Program-made: the position numbers and the translations under genes
Assembly: GCF_007828035.1 (NCBI RefSeq)
Contig: NZ_VITV01000004.1
Location: 263,559-327,558 of the forward strand
Length of the DNA stretch: 64,000 bases
Direction of reading: 5' to 3'
Source of the DNA: Nitrospirillum amazonense
GTDB lineage: Bacteria; Pseudomonadota; Alphaproteobacteria; Azospirillales; Azospirillaceae
Notes under the pieces: model-generated
The model's input: only the letters and a program-made list of their open reading frames with translations
The model's database searches: none
Told to the model about the DNA's origin: nothing
In this document: piece by piece, positions 22,269 through 30,164 of the stretch
How the letters are laid out: the number at the start of each line of letters is the position of its first letter
Position numbering within the stretch: the first letter of the stretch is position 1

Positions 22269-23360
22269 TCACTCCGCGGCGCTGCGGCGGTCCAGCAATT
22301 CATATTTGCGCAGGTAGCCGCGGAACTGGTGGTAGTTCAGGCCCAGGTCGGCGGCGGCGCGTTTCTGGTGGAACTGGTTGCGCTCCAGCGCCGCGCGCAA
22401 CAGCGCCTTCTCGAAATCCGCCACCTGCTCCAGGAAGTTGCAGGGACCACTCGACGCCGTCGTTGCGGGGCCGGGCGCGGTGGGGCCCGGCGTGGTGGAG
22501 GAGGCGGGCGCCGCCTCGGCCTCCGCTTCCGCCGGTGCCGGGCCGGCGCGCCGATCGCCAGGCATGGCCACGGGGCGGAAGGGGGAATCGAAGGGATCGA
22601 AGATGACCTCGTCGATGGGCCGCTCCGCCCCCTGCGCGCGATAGACCGCCCGCTCCACCACGTTCTTCAGTTCGCGGATGTTGCCCGGCCAGGGATAGGC
22701 CAGCAGTTGGCTCATGGCCTTGGGCGCGAAGCCGGGAAAGAAAGGCCGCCCCAGTTCGCGCGCCATGGCGATGCCGAAATGGTCGACCAGCATGGGGATG
22801 TCGTCGGCCCGCGCCCGCAAGGGGGGGATGGTCACCACGTCGAAGGACAGGCGGTCCAGCAGGTCGGCGCGGAACTTCCCGGCCATGGCCATCCTGGGCA
22901 GGTCGGCGTTGGTGGCGCCCACCACGCGCACGTCCACCGACACCGTCTGGGTGCCGCCCACGCGCTCGAACTCGCCATACTCGATGACCCGCAGGATCTT
23001 CTCCTGCACCGAGGCGGAACTGGTGGCGATCTCGTCCAGGAACAGCGTGCCGCCGTCGGCCAGTTCGAAGCGGCCGACATGGCGCTTGGCCGCCCCGGTG
23101 AAGGCCCCCTGCTCATGCCCGAACAGCTCCGTCTCCAGCAGCGTCTCGGACAAGGCGGCGCAGTTCAGCTTGATGAAGGGCTTGTCCCATCGGGACGACA
23201 GGTAGTGCAGGCGGGCGGCCACCAGTTCCTTGCCCGTGCCGCGTTCACCGATCACCAGCGTCGGGCGGTTCAGCGGCGCCGCCCGCGACACATGCTCCAT
23301 CAGCTGCAGGAAGGACGCGGCCTGGCCGACCAGGGACGGCGGGGTAGCGGAGGAGGCCAT
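22269..23360 (-). CDS. pspF: Phage-shock operon sigma-54 activator PspF
   Basis: 363 residues. AAA+ bacterial enhancer-binding protein with no N-terminal receiver or GAF domain, the PspF hallmark. Walker A GERGTGKE (38-45), the sigma-54 contact loop GAFTGA (85-90) and Walker B GTLFLDE (104-110) are intact. A Pro/Ala/Gly-rich linker (around 270-310) precedes a C-terminal Fis-type helix-turn-helix (KRAAADLGLNYHQFRGYLRK). In E. coli, PspA binds PspF and holds it inactive until membrane stress. It is divergent from the psp operon, and a sigma-54 promoter lies in the shared region. Confidence 0.93.
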   Translation of the reverse strand: MASSATPPSLVGQAASFLQLMEHVSRAAPLNRPTLVIGERGTGKELVAARLHYLSSRWDKPFIKLNCAALSETLLETELFGHEQGAFTGAAKRHVGRFELADGGTLFLDEIATSSASVQEKILRVIEYGEFERVGGTQTVSVDVRVVGATNADLPRMAMAGKFRADLLDRLSFDVVTIPPLRARADDIPMLVDHFGIAMARELGRPFFPGFAPKAMSQLLAYPWPGNIRELKNVVERAVYRAQGAERPIDEVIFDPFDSPFRPVAMPGDRRAGPAPAEAEAEAAPASSTTPGPTAPGPATTASSGPCNFLEQVADFEKALLRAALERNQFHQKRAAADLGLNYHQFRGYLRKYELLDRRSAAE

Positions 23361-23427
23361 GGGTGATTCGCTCGCGGGGCGGAAACTACCGCGTAAGGGG
23401 GGCGTTCTGGCCGATCATGGCACCGGT

Positions 23428-23442
23428 TGGCGAAATTCGCCA
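23428..23442. promoter_or_regulatory. Candidate PspF enhancer site
   Basis: TGGCGAA-A-TTCGCCA is a perfect 15-bp palindrome about 110 bp upstream of the sigma-54 promoter and 68 bp from the pspF start. Position and symmetry fit an upstream activating sequence that could also allow pspF autoregulation. Confidence 0.5.
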
Positions 23443-23538
23443 CATAATCGTGGATTTGGATAAGTCGCCCGGCTCCGCCCAGAGCGCCGTCTGGTGTGTT
23501 TTGTTTATTTTCAATATCTTACACTCGCCAGATACAAT

Positions 23539-23553
23539 TGGCACGCCCCTTGC
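23539..23553 (+). promoter_or_regulatory. Sigma-54 (-24/-12) promoter of the psp operon
   Basis: TGGCAC (23539-23544), GCCCC, TTGC (23550-23553). The invariant GG (23540-23541) and GC (23552-23553) are 10 bp apart as required for RpoN holoenzyme. The predicted start is about 23565, 43 nt before the first ORF. Confidence 0.88.
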
Positions 23554-23607
23554 TGATGTAGGGACACACGATCGAATGCAAGGAACTCATCGAAGGGGAA
23601 TGCAGCG

Positions 23608-23778
23608 ATGACCGACCACACGATCCACGACAAGGCCGGCGATGCCGGCTTCTTCGCCAGCCGGGCCCAGAGCCAACTGGCCATGTTGGCGGACGATTTC
23701 CGCGCCGTGCCGGCTGAAGCTTGGATCATCCTTGCGGTCGCCACCGTGTTGAGCAACCTTTTCATCGCCCTTGCCTGA
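23608..23778 (+). CDS. Small membrane protein, first ORF of the psp operon
   Basis: 56 residues from ATG 23608, preceded by AAGGGGAA. A polar N-terminus (about 1-35, MTDHTIHDKAGDAGFFASR then Gln/Leu/Ala-rich) is followed by one C-terminal hydrophobic helix (AWIILAVATVLSNLFIALA). It is the first gene after the sigma-54 promoter and ends 14 nt before pspA, so it should be induced with it. Topology resembles a tail-anchored peptide; PspD of E. coli also carries a C-terminal hydrophobic segment, but I see no clear similarity. Confidence 0.65.
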   Translation: MTDHTIHDKAGDAGFFASRAQSQLAMLADDFRAVPAEAWIILAVATVLSNLFIALA

Positions 23779-23792
23779 AGGAGACCTGACTC

Positions 23793-24464
23793 ATGGGCAT
23801 CTTTTCGCGCCTCAGCGACATCATCAATTCCAACCTGAACGCCATCCTGGATCGCGCCGAGGACCCGGAGAAGATCATCCGTCTGGTCATCCAGGAAATG
23901 GAAGACACGCTGGTCGAGGTTCGTTCCTCCGCGGTGAAGACCGTGGCGGAGAAGAAGGAGATCGAGCGCCGCCTGGTCGAACTCCGCCGCGAGGCCGAGG
24001 AATGGCAGCGTAAGGCCGAGCTGGCCCTGTCCAAGGACCGTGAGGACCTGGCCAAGGGCGCCCTGATGGCCCGCGCCAAGATCGCCGAAGCCGCCGACGG
24101 CCTGACGACCGACCTGGGCCGCCTGGATGAGGCCCTGGCGAAGACCAACGACGATATCGGCCAGTTGCAGGCCAAGCTGCAGGACGCCAAGACGCGGGAA
24201 CGCGCCATCGTCGCCCGCCAGAAGACCGCCACGGCGCGTCTGAAGGTCAAGACCCAGCTTCATGACGACCGCATCACGGACGCCTTCTCGCGTTTCGACC
24301 AGATCGAGCGCAACCTGGATGTCCTGGAAGGCAAGGCGGAAGTCCTGGACATGGGACGCAAACGCAGCCTGGCGGACGAGATCGCCGAGCTGGAGAACAA
24401 CGACAAGGTCGAATCCGAGCTGCAGGCCCTGAAGGCCAAGCTGGCGACCAAGAACCAGGGGTAA
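23793..24464 (+). CDS. pspA: Phage shock protein A
   Basis: 223 residues, ESCRT-III/Vipp1-type coiled-coil protein. It opens MGIFSRLSDIINSNLNAIL, the amphipathic membrane-binding helix, followed by AEDPEKIIRLVIQEMEDTL and long heptad-rich helices to the end. Under membrane stress it oligomerises on the inner membrane and preserves proton-motive force; unstressed, it inhibits PspF. AAGGAG precedes the ATG at ideal spacing. pspB follows 7 nt later. Confidence 0.97.
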   Translation: MGIFSRLSDIINSNLNAILDRAEDPEKIIRLVIQEMEDTLVEVRSSAVKTVAEKKEIERRLVELRREAEEWQRKAELALSKDREDLAKGALMARAKIAEAADGLTTDLGRLDEALAKTNDDIGQLQAKLQDAKTRERAIVARQKTATARLKVKTQLHDDRITDAFSRFDQIERNLDVLEGKAEVLDMGRKRSLADEIAELENNDKVESELQALKAKLATKNQG

Positions 24465-24471
24465 TCTGTCC

Positions 24472-24702
24472 ATGGACCTGGACGCACTTGTCGCCGTACC
24501 CATCATCTTCATGGTCATCGTGGCGCCGGTGTGGATCATCGCCCACTATGTGACCAAATGGCGGGTCGCCAAGACACTGTCGGTCGATGACGAGCGCATG
24601 CTGTCGGACCTGTGGCACAGCGCCACTGAAATGGACAGCCGCATCCAGCAGCTGGAGAAGATCCTGGATGCGGAGGCCCCGGGCTGGAGGGCACGGCAAT
24701 GA
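24472..24702 (+). CDS. pspB: Phage shock protein B
   Basis: 76 residues: an N-terminal transmembrane helix (ALVAVPIIFMVIVAPVWIIAHYV), then a leucine-rich cytoplasmic helix ending IQQLEKILDAEAPGWRARQ, the PspB signature tail. With PspC it senses envelope stress and recruits PspA. Its stop overlaps the pspC start (ATGA). Confidence 0.93.
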   Translation: MDLDALVAVPIIFMVIVAPVWIIAHYVTKWRVAKTLSVDDERMLSDLWHSATEMDSRIQQLEKILDAEAPGWRARQ

Positions 24703-25235
24703 CTGGTAGAGGCTCTAACCCGCCGCCCTTCCCCGGGCGGCGGCCCCCCGGCGGAACCTCCGGTGGCGGTTCGGGCGGGTATGGCGGCGGCAGCCGCTGG
24801 ACCAACCCCGCCGCCGGTGCCCAAGGCGGCACCTACGGGGGCGGCGGCACCTTCGGCAGCCCCAACCCCCACCGCCTGTATCGCAACCCCCGCGCCGGCA
24901 AGGTGGCTGGTGTCTGCGCCGGCGTCGCCGACTACTTCAGCGTTGACGCCTGGCTGGTGCGGCTGGGCATGGTTCTGGGCTTGGTGTTCTTCTTCCCGGC
25001 CACGATCATCGCCTACATCGTGCTGGCCGTCGTGCTGAAGCCGCAGCCCCAGGGGCTGTACGGCAGCAACGAGGAAGAGGTGTTCTGGCGGTCAGTCACC
25101 ACCCGCCCCGACCAGACCCTGGCCGGCCTGCGCGCCAAGTTCCGCGACCTGGATCGCGAGATCGGCGCCATGGAGACCGCCGTCGCCTCTCGCGAGTTCG
25201 ACCTGCGGCGGCAGTTCAAGGACCTGGAGAAGTAG
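24699..25235 (+). CDS. pspC: Phage shock protein C with Gly-rich N-terminal extension
   Basis: 178 residues. A low-complexity Gly/Pro-rich region (1-60) precedes the PspC domain (RLYRNPRAGKVAGVCAGVADYF, then the transmembrane helix MVLGLVFFFPATIIAYIVLAV) and a cytoplasmic coiled tail ending METAVASREFDLRRQFKDLEK. The tail motif reappears in the mini-protein at 25457. PspC is a polytopic or bitopic inner-membrane stress sensor. The extension is longer than in E. coli PspC (119 residues). Coupled to pspB by a 4-nt overlap. Confidence 0.93.
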   Translation: MTGRGSNPPPFPGRRPPGGTSGGGSGGYGGGSRWTNPAAGAQGGTYGGGGTFGSPNPHRLYRNPRAGKVAGVCAGVADYFSVDAWLVRLGMVLGLVFFFPATIIAYIVLAVVLKPQPQGLYGSNEEEVFWRSVTTRPDQTLAGLRAKFRDLDREIGAMETAVASREFDLRRQFKDLEK

Positions 25236-25260
25236 GTCTCCAGGTGTGCACGGGGGAATG

Positions 25261-25290
25261 CGGGGAAGGCCCCTTCGGTCCCCTTCCCCG
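25261..25290 (+). terminator. Hairpin after pspC
   Basis: 9-bp stem CGGGGAAGG / CCTTCCCCG with a 12-nt loop, 26 nt past the pspC stop. A short GGCC-ACCCC-GGCC hairpin followed by GTTTATT comes next and may be the actual termination point. Confidence 0.55.
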
Positions 25291-25384
25291 GCGGCGGCCA
25301 CCCCGGCCGTTTATTGCGGCAGCCCATCCCAATGGTTGCCAGGGCCTGTCACCAGGCACAAAATAATCTAAGATTGCGTGGCCT

Positions 25385-25407
25385 GACGGGACCGGCCCGG
25401 TCCCGTC
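25385..25407. promoter_or_regulatory. 10-bp hairpin upstream of the PspB/C-like pair
   Basis: GACGGGACCG-GCC-CGGTCCCGTC, a perfect 10-bp stem with a 3-nt loop, 50 nt before the next ORF. It could be an operator (as DNA) or a leader hairpin. Confidence 0.45.
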
Positions 25408-25456
25408 GACGCCCCAGGTTTACCCGTCACACGACCCTTAGCAGGTGGCCTTCCCC

Positions 25457-25693
25457 ATGTCGCCGATACTCGTCCCCCTCTTGGCGCTGTGCATCCCCAT
25501 CGTGGCCATCGTCTTGCGGGCGATGCAGAAGCTGCAGGATATCGAGGCCATGGCCCAGGCGCGCCGCGGCCAGCAGGACCAGCGCTTCCGCTGCTATGAT
25601 GATCTGGAGCGCCGCGTGACCCAGATGGAGCGGCACGTCACCAGCCCCGAATTCGACCTCAACCGCAAGCTGAGCCAGCTGGCCCAGCGCTGA
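25457..25693 (+). CDS. PspB/PspC-like mosaic mini-protein 1
   Basis: 78 residues from ATG 25457, preceded by AGGTGG; a GTG at 25445 would add four residues. One N-terminal transmembrane helix (MSPILVPLLALCIPIVAIVLR), then a cytoplasmic helix ending DLERRVTQMERHVTSPEFDL. The tail matches the PspC tail upstream (ME..V.S.EFDL.R...L), while the transmembrane part is nearly the same as in the next gene. This suggests a PspC-tail carried on a PspB-sized scaffold. Probably an accessory Psp component; function unknown. Confidence 0.75.
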   Translation: MSPILVPLLALCIPIVAIVLRAMQKLQDIEAMAQARRGQQDQRFRCYDDLERRVTQMERHVTSPEFDLNRKLSQLAQR

Positions 25694-25707
25694 TAGGACG
25701 AAGCCCC

Positions 25708-25923
25708 ATGTCCCCCCTGCTGATCCCCCTCGCCGCCCTGATGATCCCCATCGTGGCCCTGGTGACCCGTTACATGATCCGCGCGCGCGAGCTGCAGGCC
25801 CAGGGCCTGTCGGATCATGCCGCCGGCGACCTGCTGGCCCGCGCTGATCGGCTGGAGCAGCGGGTGCAACAGCTGGAACGCCTGCTGGACGCCGAATCCC
25901 CCGGCTGGCGCGCCCGCGCCTGA
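25708..25923 (+). CDS. PspB-like mini-protein 2
   Basis: 71 residues. Transmembrane helix MSPLLIPLAALMIPIVALVTRY, then a helix ending VQQLERLLDAESPGWRARA, which closely matches the PspB C-terminus IQQLEKILDAEAPGWRARQ. It begins 14 nt after mini-protein 1 and shares its N-terminus, so the two arose by tandem duplication or domain shuffling around pspBC. A second PspB-type partner for PspA/PspC is the natural guess; unproven. Confidence 0.78.
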   Translation: MSPLLIPLAALMIPIVALVTRYMIRARELQAQGLSDHAAGDLLARADRLEQRVQQLERLLDAESPGWRARA

Positions 25924-26030
25924 CCCTTTCTCCTATCCCTTCGCCCCGCCACGGCGCGCTTGAACGGCACCGCGGCGGGGCCTTAGATGGGAAGATCGTC
26001 ATCTTCCCCGCGATAGGACACCCAGCCCCC

Positions 26031-26867
26031 GTGCCGCGACCCACCCTTGCCGGGGCTGTCTTGCTGATCACGGCCGCTGTGGCCGGCTTGGCGGCGTTGT
26101 TTTCCGATGACGCCGGCGCCCAATCCCCCACCGGCCAATCCCTCACTGGCCAATCCCCCACCGGCCTGCCCGCCGCCCTGGTCTTCGGCATCCTGGAAAC
26201 GGAACAGCCGCCCCTGGTGGACCTGCGGAACGGCGAAGTGGCCGGCGGCCTGATCAAGGCCATTGGCGACGAGATCGCCCGGCGCACGGGCTTCAAGCCC
26301 CTCTATCGCCTGGTCCCCCGCAACCGCCTGGAGGCCGACCTGGCCGACGGCCTGATCGACCTGGCCTGCGGCTACAGCCCCGATTGGCTGCCCAAGGTGG
26401 CCATCACCCGCTTCTCACCCCCCATCCTGGTCAGCCACAGCGTGCTGGTCGTCCGCCGGGCCGACAGCGAGCGCTTGCGCACCCTGGGCGACCTGGCCGG
26501 GCGGCCCATCGGTGCCATCCTGGGTTTCCGCTACCCGCGCGAGGTGGAGGCGGCCTTCATCGACGGCACCTGGCAGCGGGAGGACGCGCCGTCCGCAGAA
26601 AGCAATTTCCTGAAGCTGCGCAACCAGCGGGTGGACGCCATCCTGACCACCGACCTGGAGGCCGACTACCGTCAGACGGTGGACAAGACCTGGGCCCGGG
26701 CGCTGACCGTCCTGCCCCAGACGGTGGGCGATCATGAGGAACGCTGCGCCAACGCCCCCCGGTCGCCCTTGGCCATGGAAACGCTGGACGCAGCCATCGA
26801 GGCCATGCGGGCCGACGGCACGCTAACCCGCCTGCGCCTGGCCGCCACCGGGCGGGCGGCGAGCTGA
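26031..26867 (+). CDS. Periplasmic substrate-binding (PBPb-type) protein
   Basis: 278 residues from GTG 26031. Signal peptide ending near DDAGAQ, then a short five-residue repeat (QSPTG, QSLTG, QSPTG; 15-bp units), then a type II periplasmic binding fold: PPLVDLRNGEVAGGLIKAIGDEIARRTG, RLEADLADGLIDLACGYSP, and RVDAILTTDLEADYR. It resembles solute-binding proteins of amino-acid uptake or stand-alone PBPb sensors. No permease or ATPase is adjacent, so it is an orphan. Ligand unknown. Confidence 0.75.
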   Translation: MPRPTLAGAVLLITAAVAGLAALFSDDAGAQSPTGQSLTGQSPTGLPAALVFGILETEQPPLVDLRNGEVAGGLIKAIGDEIARRTGFKPLYRLVPRNRLEADLADGLIDLACGYSPDWLPKVAITRFSPPILVSHSVLVVRRADSERLRTLGDLAGRPIGAILGFRYPREVEAAFIDGTWQREDAPSAESNFLKLRNQRVDAILTTDLEADYRQTVDKTWARALTVLPQTVGDHEERCANAPRSPLAMETLDAAIEAMRADGTLTRLRLAATGRAAS

Positions 26868-26877
26868 GTCTTTCCAG

Positions 26878-26991
26878 CCCTCAAGCGCCGGGCGCCGGCA
26901 TCCGCTGGCTGGGCTGATCCTCGCTTTCCGGTCCGCTTGCGCTCCCTGGAGAGCTCCGGCGGCCCCAGCGGGGCCTCCAGCGGGGCCTATA
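26878..26991 (+). repeat. IHR repeat copy D
   Basis: CCCTCAAGCGCCGG, hairpin i GCCGGC-ATCC-GCTGGC, hairpin ii arms GCTTTCC/GGAGAGC (one G-U type pair), hairpin iii GGCCCC-AGC-GGGGCC (26961-26975), then a partial duplicate AGCGGGGCCTATAG. Lies between the convergent binding-protein and scoB genes. Confidence 0.85.
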
Positions 26992-27027
26992 GAATAACAA
27001 ACGGGCCGCCCCCGAGGGGACGGCCCG
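26990..27027 (-). terminator. Intrinsic terminator of scoAB
   Basis: On the minus strand CGGGCCG / CGGCCCG (27002-27008 and 27021-27027) is followed by TTTGTTATTC, a good T-rich tract, 28 nt beyond the scoB stop. Confidence 0.75.
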
Positions 27028-27054
27028 CTGCCCATCAAGCGACAAGTCGACGTC

Positions 27055-27720
27055 TTAGAGGCCCGGCCCCACCTTGAACTCCGCCTCAGTCTTCTGGCGG
27101 ATCTCGTCCACCGTCACGCCGGGGGCGACCTCGGCCAGGGTCAGGCCGCTGCCGCCTTCCTTGTCGACCTGGAAGACGCCCAGGTCGGTGATGATCATGT
27201 CCACCACCTTGGTGCCGGTCAGCGGCAGGGTGCAGGCCTTGAGGATCTTGGGCTCCAACGCGCCGGTCTTCTTGTCGACGGCGCAGTGTTCCATCACCAC
27301 GACCACCTTCTTGACGCCGGCCACCAGGTCCATGGCGCCACCCATGCCTTTGACCATCTTGCCCGGGATCATCCAGTTGGCGAGATCGCCATTGGCCGCC
27401 ACCTGCATGGCGCCCAGCACGGACAGGTCGATATGGCCGCCACGGATCATGGCGAAGCTGTCGGCGGAGCTGAAGAAGCTGCTGTAGGGCAGTTCGGTGA
27501 TGGTCTGCTTGCCGGCGTTGATCAGGTCCGGATCCTCCTCCCCCTCATAGGGAAAGGGGCCCATGCCCAGCATGCCGTTCTCGCTCTGCAGCGTGACGTG
27601 CACGCCGTCGGGGATGTAGTTGGCCACCAGCGTCGGGATGCCGATGCCCAGGTTGACGTAGAAACCGTCGCGCAGCTCTTTCGCAGCGCGGGCGGCGATG
27701 TCCTCACGGGTCCATGCCAT
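27055..27720 (-). CDS. scoB: 3-oxoacid CoA-transferase subunit B
   Basis: 221 residues. Catalytic subunit of succinyl-CoA:3-ketoacid CoA-transferase, which activates acetoacetate for ketone-body or PHB-derived carbon use. The active-site glutamate is in [11 protein letters not shown]. Other landmarks are [32 protein letters not shown] and [12 protein letters not shown]. It follows scoA by 12 nt on the minus strand and ends in an intrinsic terminator. The acyl specificity is a family-based inference. Confidence 0.93.
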   Translation of the reverse strand: MAWTREDIAARAAKELRDGFYVNLGIGIPTLVANYIPDGVHVTLQSENGMLGMGPFPYEGEEDPDLINAGKQTITELPYSSFFSSADSFAMIRGGHIDLSVLGAMQVAANGDLANWMIPGKMVKGMGGAMDLVAGVKKVVVVMEHCAVDKKTGALEPKILKACTLPLTGTKVVDMIITDLGVFQVDKEGGSGLTLAEVAPGVTVDEIRQKTEAEFKVGPGL

Positions 27721-27732
27721 AGGTCAGCTCCT

Positions 27733-28437
27733 TCACGCGCGCGGACGGGTGGTGCGCTGCTCGATGCGCTTTTCGAACTTGGCGCCCTTGATGATGCGCT
27801 GGACGAAGATGCCGGGGGTGTGGATGTGGTCGGGGTCGAAGCTGCCCGGTTCCACCAGCTCCTCGACCTCGACCACCGTCACCTTGCCGGCCGTGGCCAT
27901 CATCGGGTTGAAGTTCCGCGCCGTCTTGCGATAGACGAGGTTGCCCTCGGTATCGCCCTTCCAGGCCTTGACGATGGACAGGTCGGCGACGATGCCGCGC
28001 TCCATCACATAGGTCTCGCCGTCGAACTCGCGCAGCTCCTTGCCCTCGGCCACCAGCGTGCCCACGCCCGTCTTGGTGAAGAAGGCGGGGATGCCGGCGC
28101 CGCCGGCGCGGATGCGCTCGGCCAGGGTGCCCTGCGGGTTGAATTCCAGCTCAAGCTCACCGGACAGGTACTGCTGGGCGAACAGCTTGTTCTCACCCAC
28201 GTAGCTGCTGATCATCTTCTTGATCTGCTTGGTTTCCAACAGCACGCCCAGGCCGAAGCCATCAACACCGGCGTTGTTGGAGACGACCGTGAGCCCGGTC
28301 ACGCCCGAGAGGCGGATGGCCTCGATCAGGTTTTCCGGGATGCCGCACAGGCCGAAGCCGCCGGCCATGACGGTGATGTCGTTGCGCAACAGCCCGGCCA
28401 GGGCGGTTACGGCGTCGGGGTAGACCTTCTTGCTCAT
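27733..28437 (-). CDS. scoA: 3-oxoacid CoA-transferase subunit A
   Basis: 234 residues from the ATG at 28437; the open frame extends upstream, but [16 protein letters not shown] is the typical start. The CoA-binding glycine loop [15 protein letters not shown] is present, followed by [18 protein letters not shown]. Forms the alpha-beta heterotetramer with ScoB. Divergent from the second marC gene; the 265-bp gap (28438-28702) should contain both promoters, but I can point to no convincing motif. Confidence 0.93.
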   Translation of the reverse strand: MSKKVYPDAVTALAGLLRNDITVMAGGFGLCGIPENLIEAIRLSGVTGLTVVSNNAGVDGFGLGVLLETKQIKKMISSYVGENKLFAQQYLSGELELEFNPQGTLAERIRAGGAGIPAFFTKTGVGTLVAEGKELREFDGETYVMERGIVADLSIVKAWKGDTEGNLVYRKTARNFNPMMATAGKVTVVEVEELVEPGSFDPDHIHTPGIFVQRIIKGAKFEKRIEQRTTRPRA

Positions 28438-28702
28438 CGTGTCTCCGGACGGCCCCCTAGGATGTTTGGATTTCCGGTGCCTGCCCCTCTCCCGGGCACT
28501 ATGCACCGCAGCATTGCTTACGGCCCCGATGGGGGTTAAGTCAACTTGAACGACCCTTCAACTTCGGCAGCCCTGCCCCTTGCCAGCCGCCGCTTGCAGC
28601 AGGCGCCCCAACGCGCTAGACCCTGAGGGGTCTGCCGGGACGCCCGCGACCCCTGGGTCCTGCCTCCCACGGCCTACTCCTTTTCCTCAGGCCCGTCCTC
28701 CC

Positions 28703-29338
28703 GTGCTGGACCTCATCCTCACCACCGCCGTCGCCCTGTTCGTCACCATCGATCCCGTCGGGCTGGGCCCCATGTTCGTGGGCCTGACGGCCGGCATGGA
28801 CCAGCGCTACCGCCGGCGCATGGCCATCAAGGGCACGGTGATCGCGGCCCTGATCCTGTTCTTCTTCGCCTTCGCCGGCGACCTGCTGCTGCGGGCTCTG
28901 GGCATCGGCTTCGCCGCCTTCCGCATCGCCGGCGGCGTGCTGCTGATGCTGGTGGCCATCGACATGGTCTTCGCCCGCGAAAGCGGCGTGCGCACCGCCA
29001 CGGCGGATGAGCGGGAAGAGGCGCGCCACCGCGCCGACATCTCCGTCTTCCCCCTGGCCATCCCATTGATCAGCGGCCCCGGCACCATGACCACCATCGT
29101 GCTGTTCATGGGCCGCGCCCACGGCGACTTGGCCAAGCAGGCCGTGGTGCTGGGCGTCCTGGCCGGCATCCTGGCCCTGACCCTGTTCGTGCTGATTTTC
29201 GCCACCAAGGTCAGCCGCATCCTGGGCCGTACCGGCATCACCGTGCTGAACCGCGTGCTGGGCATCCTGCTATCCGCCCTGGCCTGCCAATTCGTGATCG
29301 ACGGAATTTTGGCGAGCGGCTTGATTCATACGAGTTAG
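28703..29338 (+). CDS. MarC-family (UPF0056) inner-membrane protein, second copy
   Basis: 211 residues from GTG 28703; the upstream open frame is Pro/Arg-rich and unlikely coding. Six transmembrane helices with ALFVTIDPVGLGPMFVGL in TM1, AFRIAGGVLLMLVAIDMVFA, and VFPLAIPLISGPGTMTTIV (the MarC Pro-Leu...Gly-Pro-Gly signature). It is more like the YhgN branch than the 17057 copy, differing clearly in sequence. IHR copy E starts at its stop codon. Confidence 0.88.
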   Translation: MLDLILTTAVALFVTIDPVGLGPMFVGLTAGMDQRYRRRMAIKGTVIAALILFFFAFAGDLLLRALGIGFAAFRIAGGVLLMLVAIDMVFARESGVRTATADEREEARHRADISVFPLAIPLISGPGTMTTIVLFMGRAHGDLAKQAVVLGVLAGILALTLFVLIFATKVSRILGRTGITVLNRVLGILLSALACQFVIDGILASGLIHTS

Positions 29339-29434
29339 CTTCAGGCGCCAGCGCCGCCATCCGGCGGCTCGGCTTCCTCACATTTCGGTCCGCTGCGCTC
29401 CCCAAAATGCTGCGGCGGCCGCGGTCGCGGCCTT
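29339..29434 (+). repeat. IHR repeat copy E
   Basis: CTTCAGGCGCC, hairpin i GCCGCC-ATCC-GGCGGC (29353-29368), hairpin ii arms CATTT/AAATG around CGGTCCGCTGCGCTCCCC, hairpin iii GGCCGC-GGTC-GCGGCC (29417-29432). It begins directly after the marC stop, between convergent genes. A possible extension to about 29460 contains a second GCGCTCC. Confidence 0.85.
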
Positions 29435-29491
29435 GTCGCTGCGCTCCGTGGCGCTCCAAGGGTGTGTTTGGGCGGAGGTAGGCCGCCTGCT

Positions 29492-29932
29492 TCAGCCGCA
29501 GCCCCCACCGGAGCCGCAGCTGGGGCCGTGGCGGTGGGGGGCGGTGTCGCGGTTGAGGCCCTGGGCCTCCAGCTCGGATAGATAGCGGGCCCAGCGCTCG
29601 TCGTACTCCATGCCCAGCTCGTACAGGTATTTCCAGGAGAAGATGCCGGTGTCGTGGCCGTCGTCGAAGATCAGGCGGACGGCGTAGTTGCCGATGGGCT
29701 CCAGCTCCGCCACCGCGACGGTGCGCTTGCCCGGCACCGTCTGCTTCTGATCCGGGCTGTGGCCCTGCACCTCGGCCGACGGGCTTTCCACCCGCAGGTA
29801 CTCGGCCGGCAGGGTGGCGCGGGCACCGTTGTCGAAGGTGATGACCAGTTCACGCTCCGCCCGCTTGTAGCGGATCTCGGTCGGCCAATGCTGGGTGCCG
29901 TGGGCGTCGGTCGCGAAGTTTTCCTGGGTCAT
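29492..29932 (-). CDS. DUF971 (GBBH-like) protein with Cys/His tail
   Basis: 146 residues from ATG 29932. It contains WPTEIRYKRAERELVITFDNG, LPAEYLRVESPSAEVQGH, and the conserved IGNYAVRLIFDDGHDTGIFSW of DUF971, the zinc-binding N-terminal domain also found in gamma-butyrobetaine hydroxylase. The extreme C-terminus HRHGPSCGSGGGCG carries two His and two Cys that could bind metal. It is 11 nt downstream of the Trm112 gene and probably co-transcribed. The function of free-standing DUF971 proteins is linked by some to Fe-S assembly; not shown here. Confidence 0.85.
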   Translation of the reverse strand: MTQENFATDAHGTQHWPTEIRYKRAERELVITFDNGARATLPAEYLRVESPSAEVQGHSPDQKQTVPGKRTVAVAELEPIGNYAVRLIFDDGHDTGIFSWKYLYELGMEYDERWARYLSELEAQGLNRDTAPHRHGPSCGSGGGCG

Positions 29933-29943
29933 GACTGTCAGCC

Positions 29944-30129
29944 TCAGTCGTCGAGAGACCGGGCCTCGTCCACCAGCATGATGGGGATGCCGTCGCGGAT
30001 GGGATAGGCCAGGCGCGCCTGCTGGCTCACCAGTTCCTGGCGCTGGGCGTCGTAGCTGAGCGGCCCCTTGGTCAGGGGGCAGACCAGGATCTCCAACAGC
30101 TTGGGATCGACCTTGGCGGTATCGGACAT
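29944..30129 (-). CDS. Trm112-family (YcaR-like) protein
   Basis: 61 residues. Opening [21 protein letters not shown] and later [18 protein letters not shown] match the small Trm112/UPF0434 domain. The zinc cysteines are reduced: only one Cys (CPLTKG) is visible, as in many bacterial members. Eukaryotic Trm112 stabilises methyltransferases; the bacterial role is unclear. In operon with DUF971. Confidence 0.88.
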   Translation of the reverse strand: MSDTAKVDPKLLEILVCPLTKGPLSYDAQRQELVSQQARLAYPIRDGIPIMLVDEARSLDD

Positions 30130-30164
30130 GGCGGCAAAACCTTGCGAAAAAGGAAGTCATAGCA

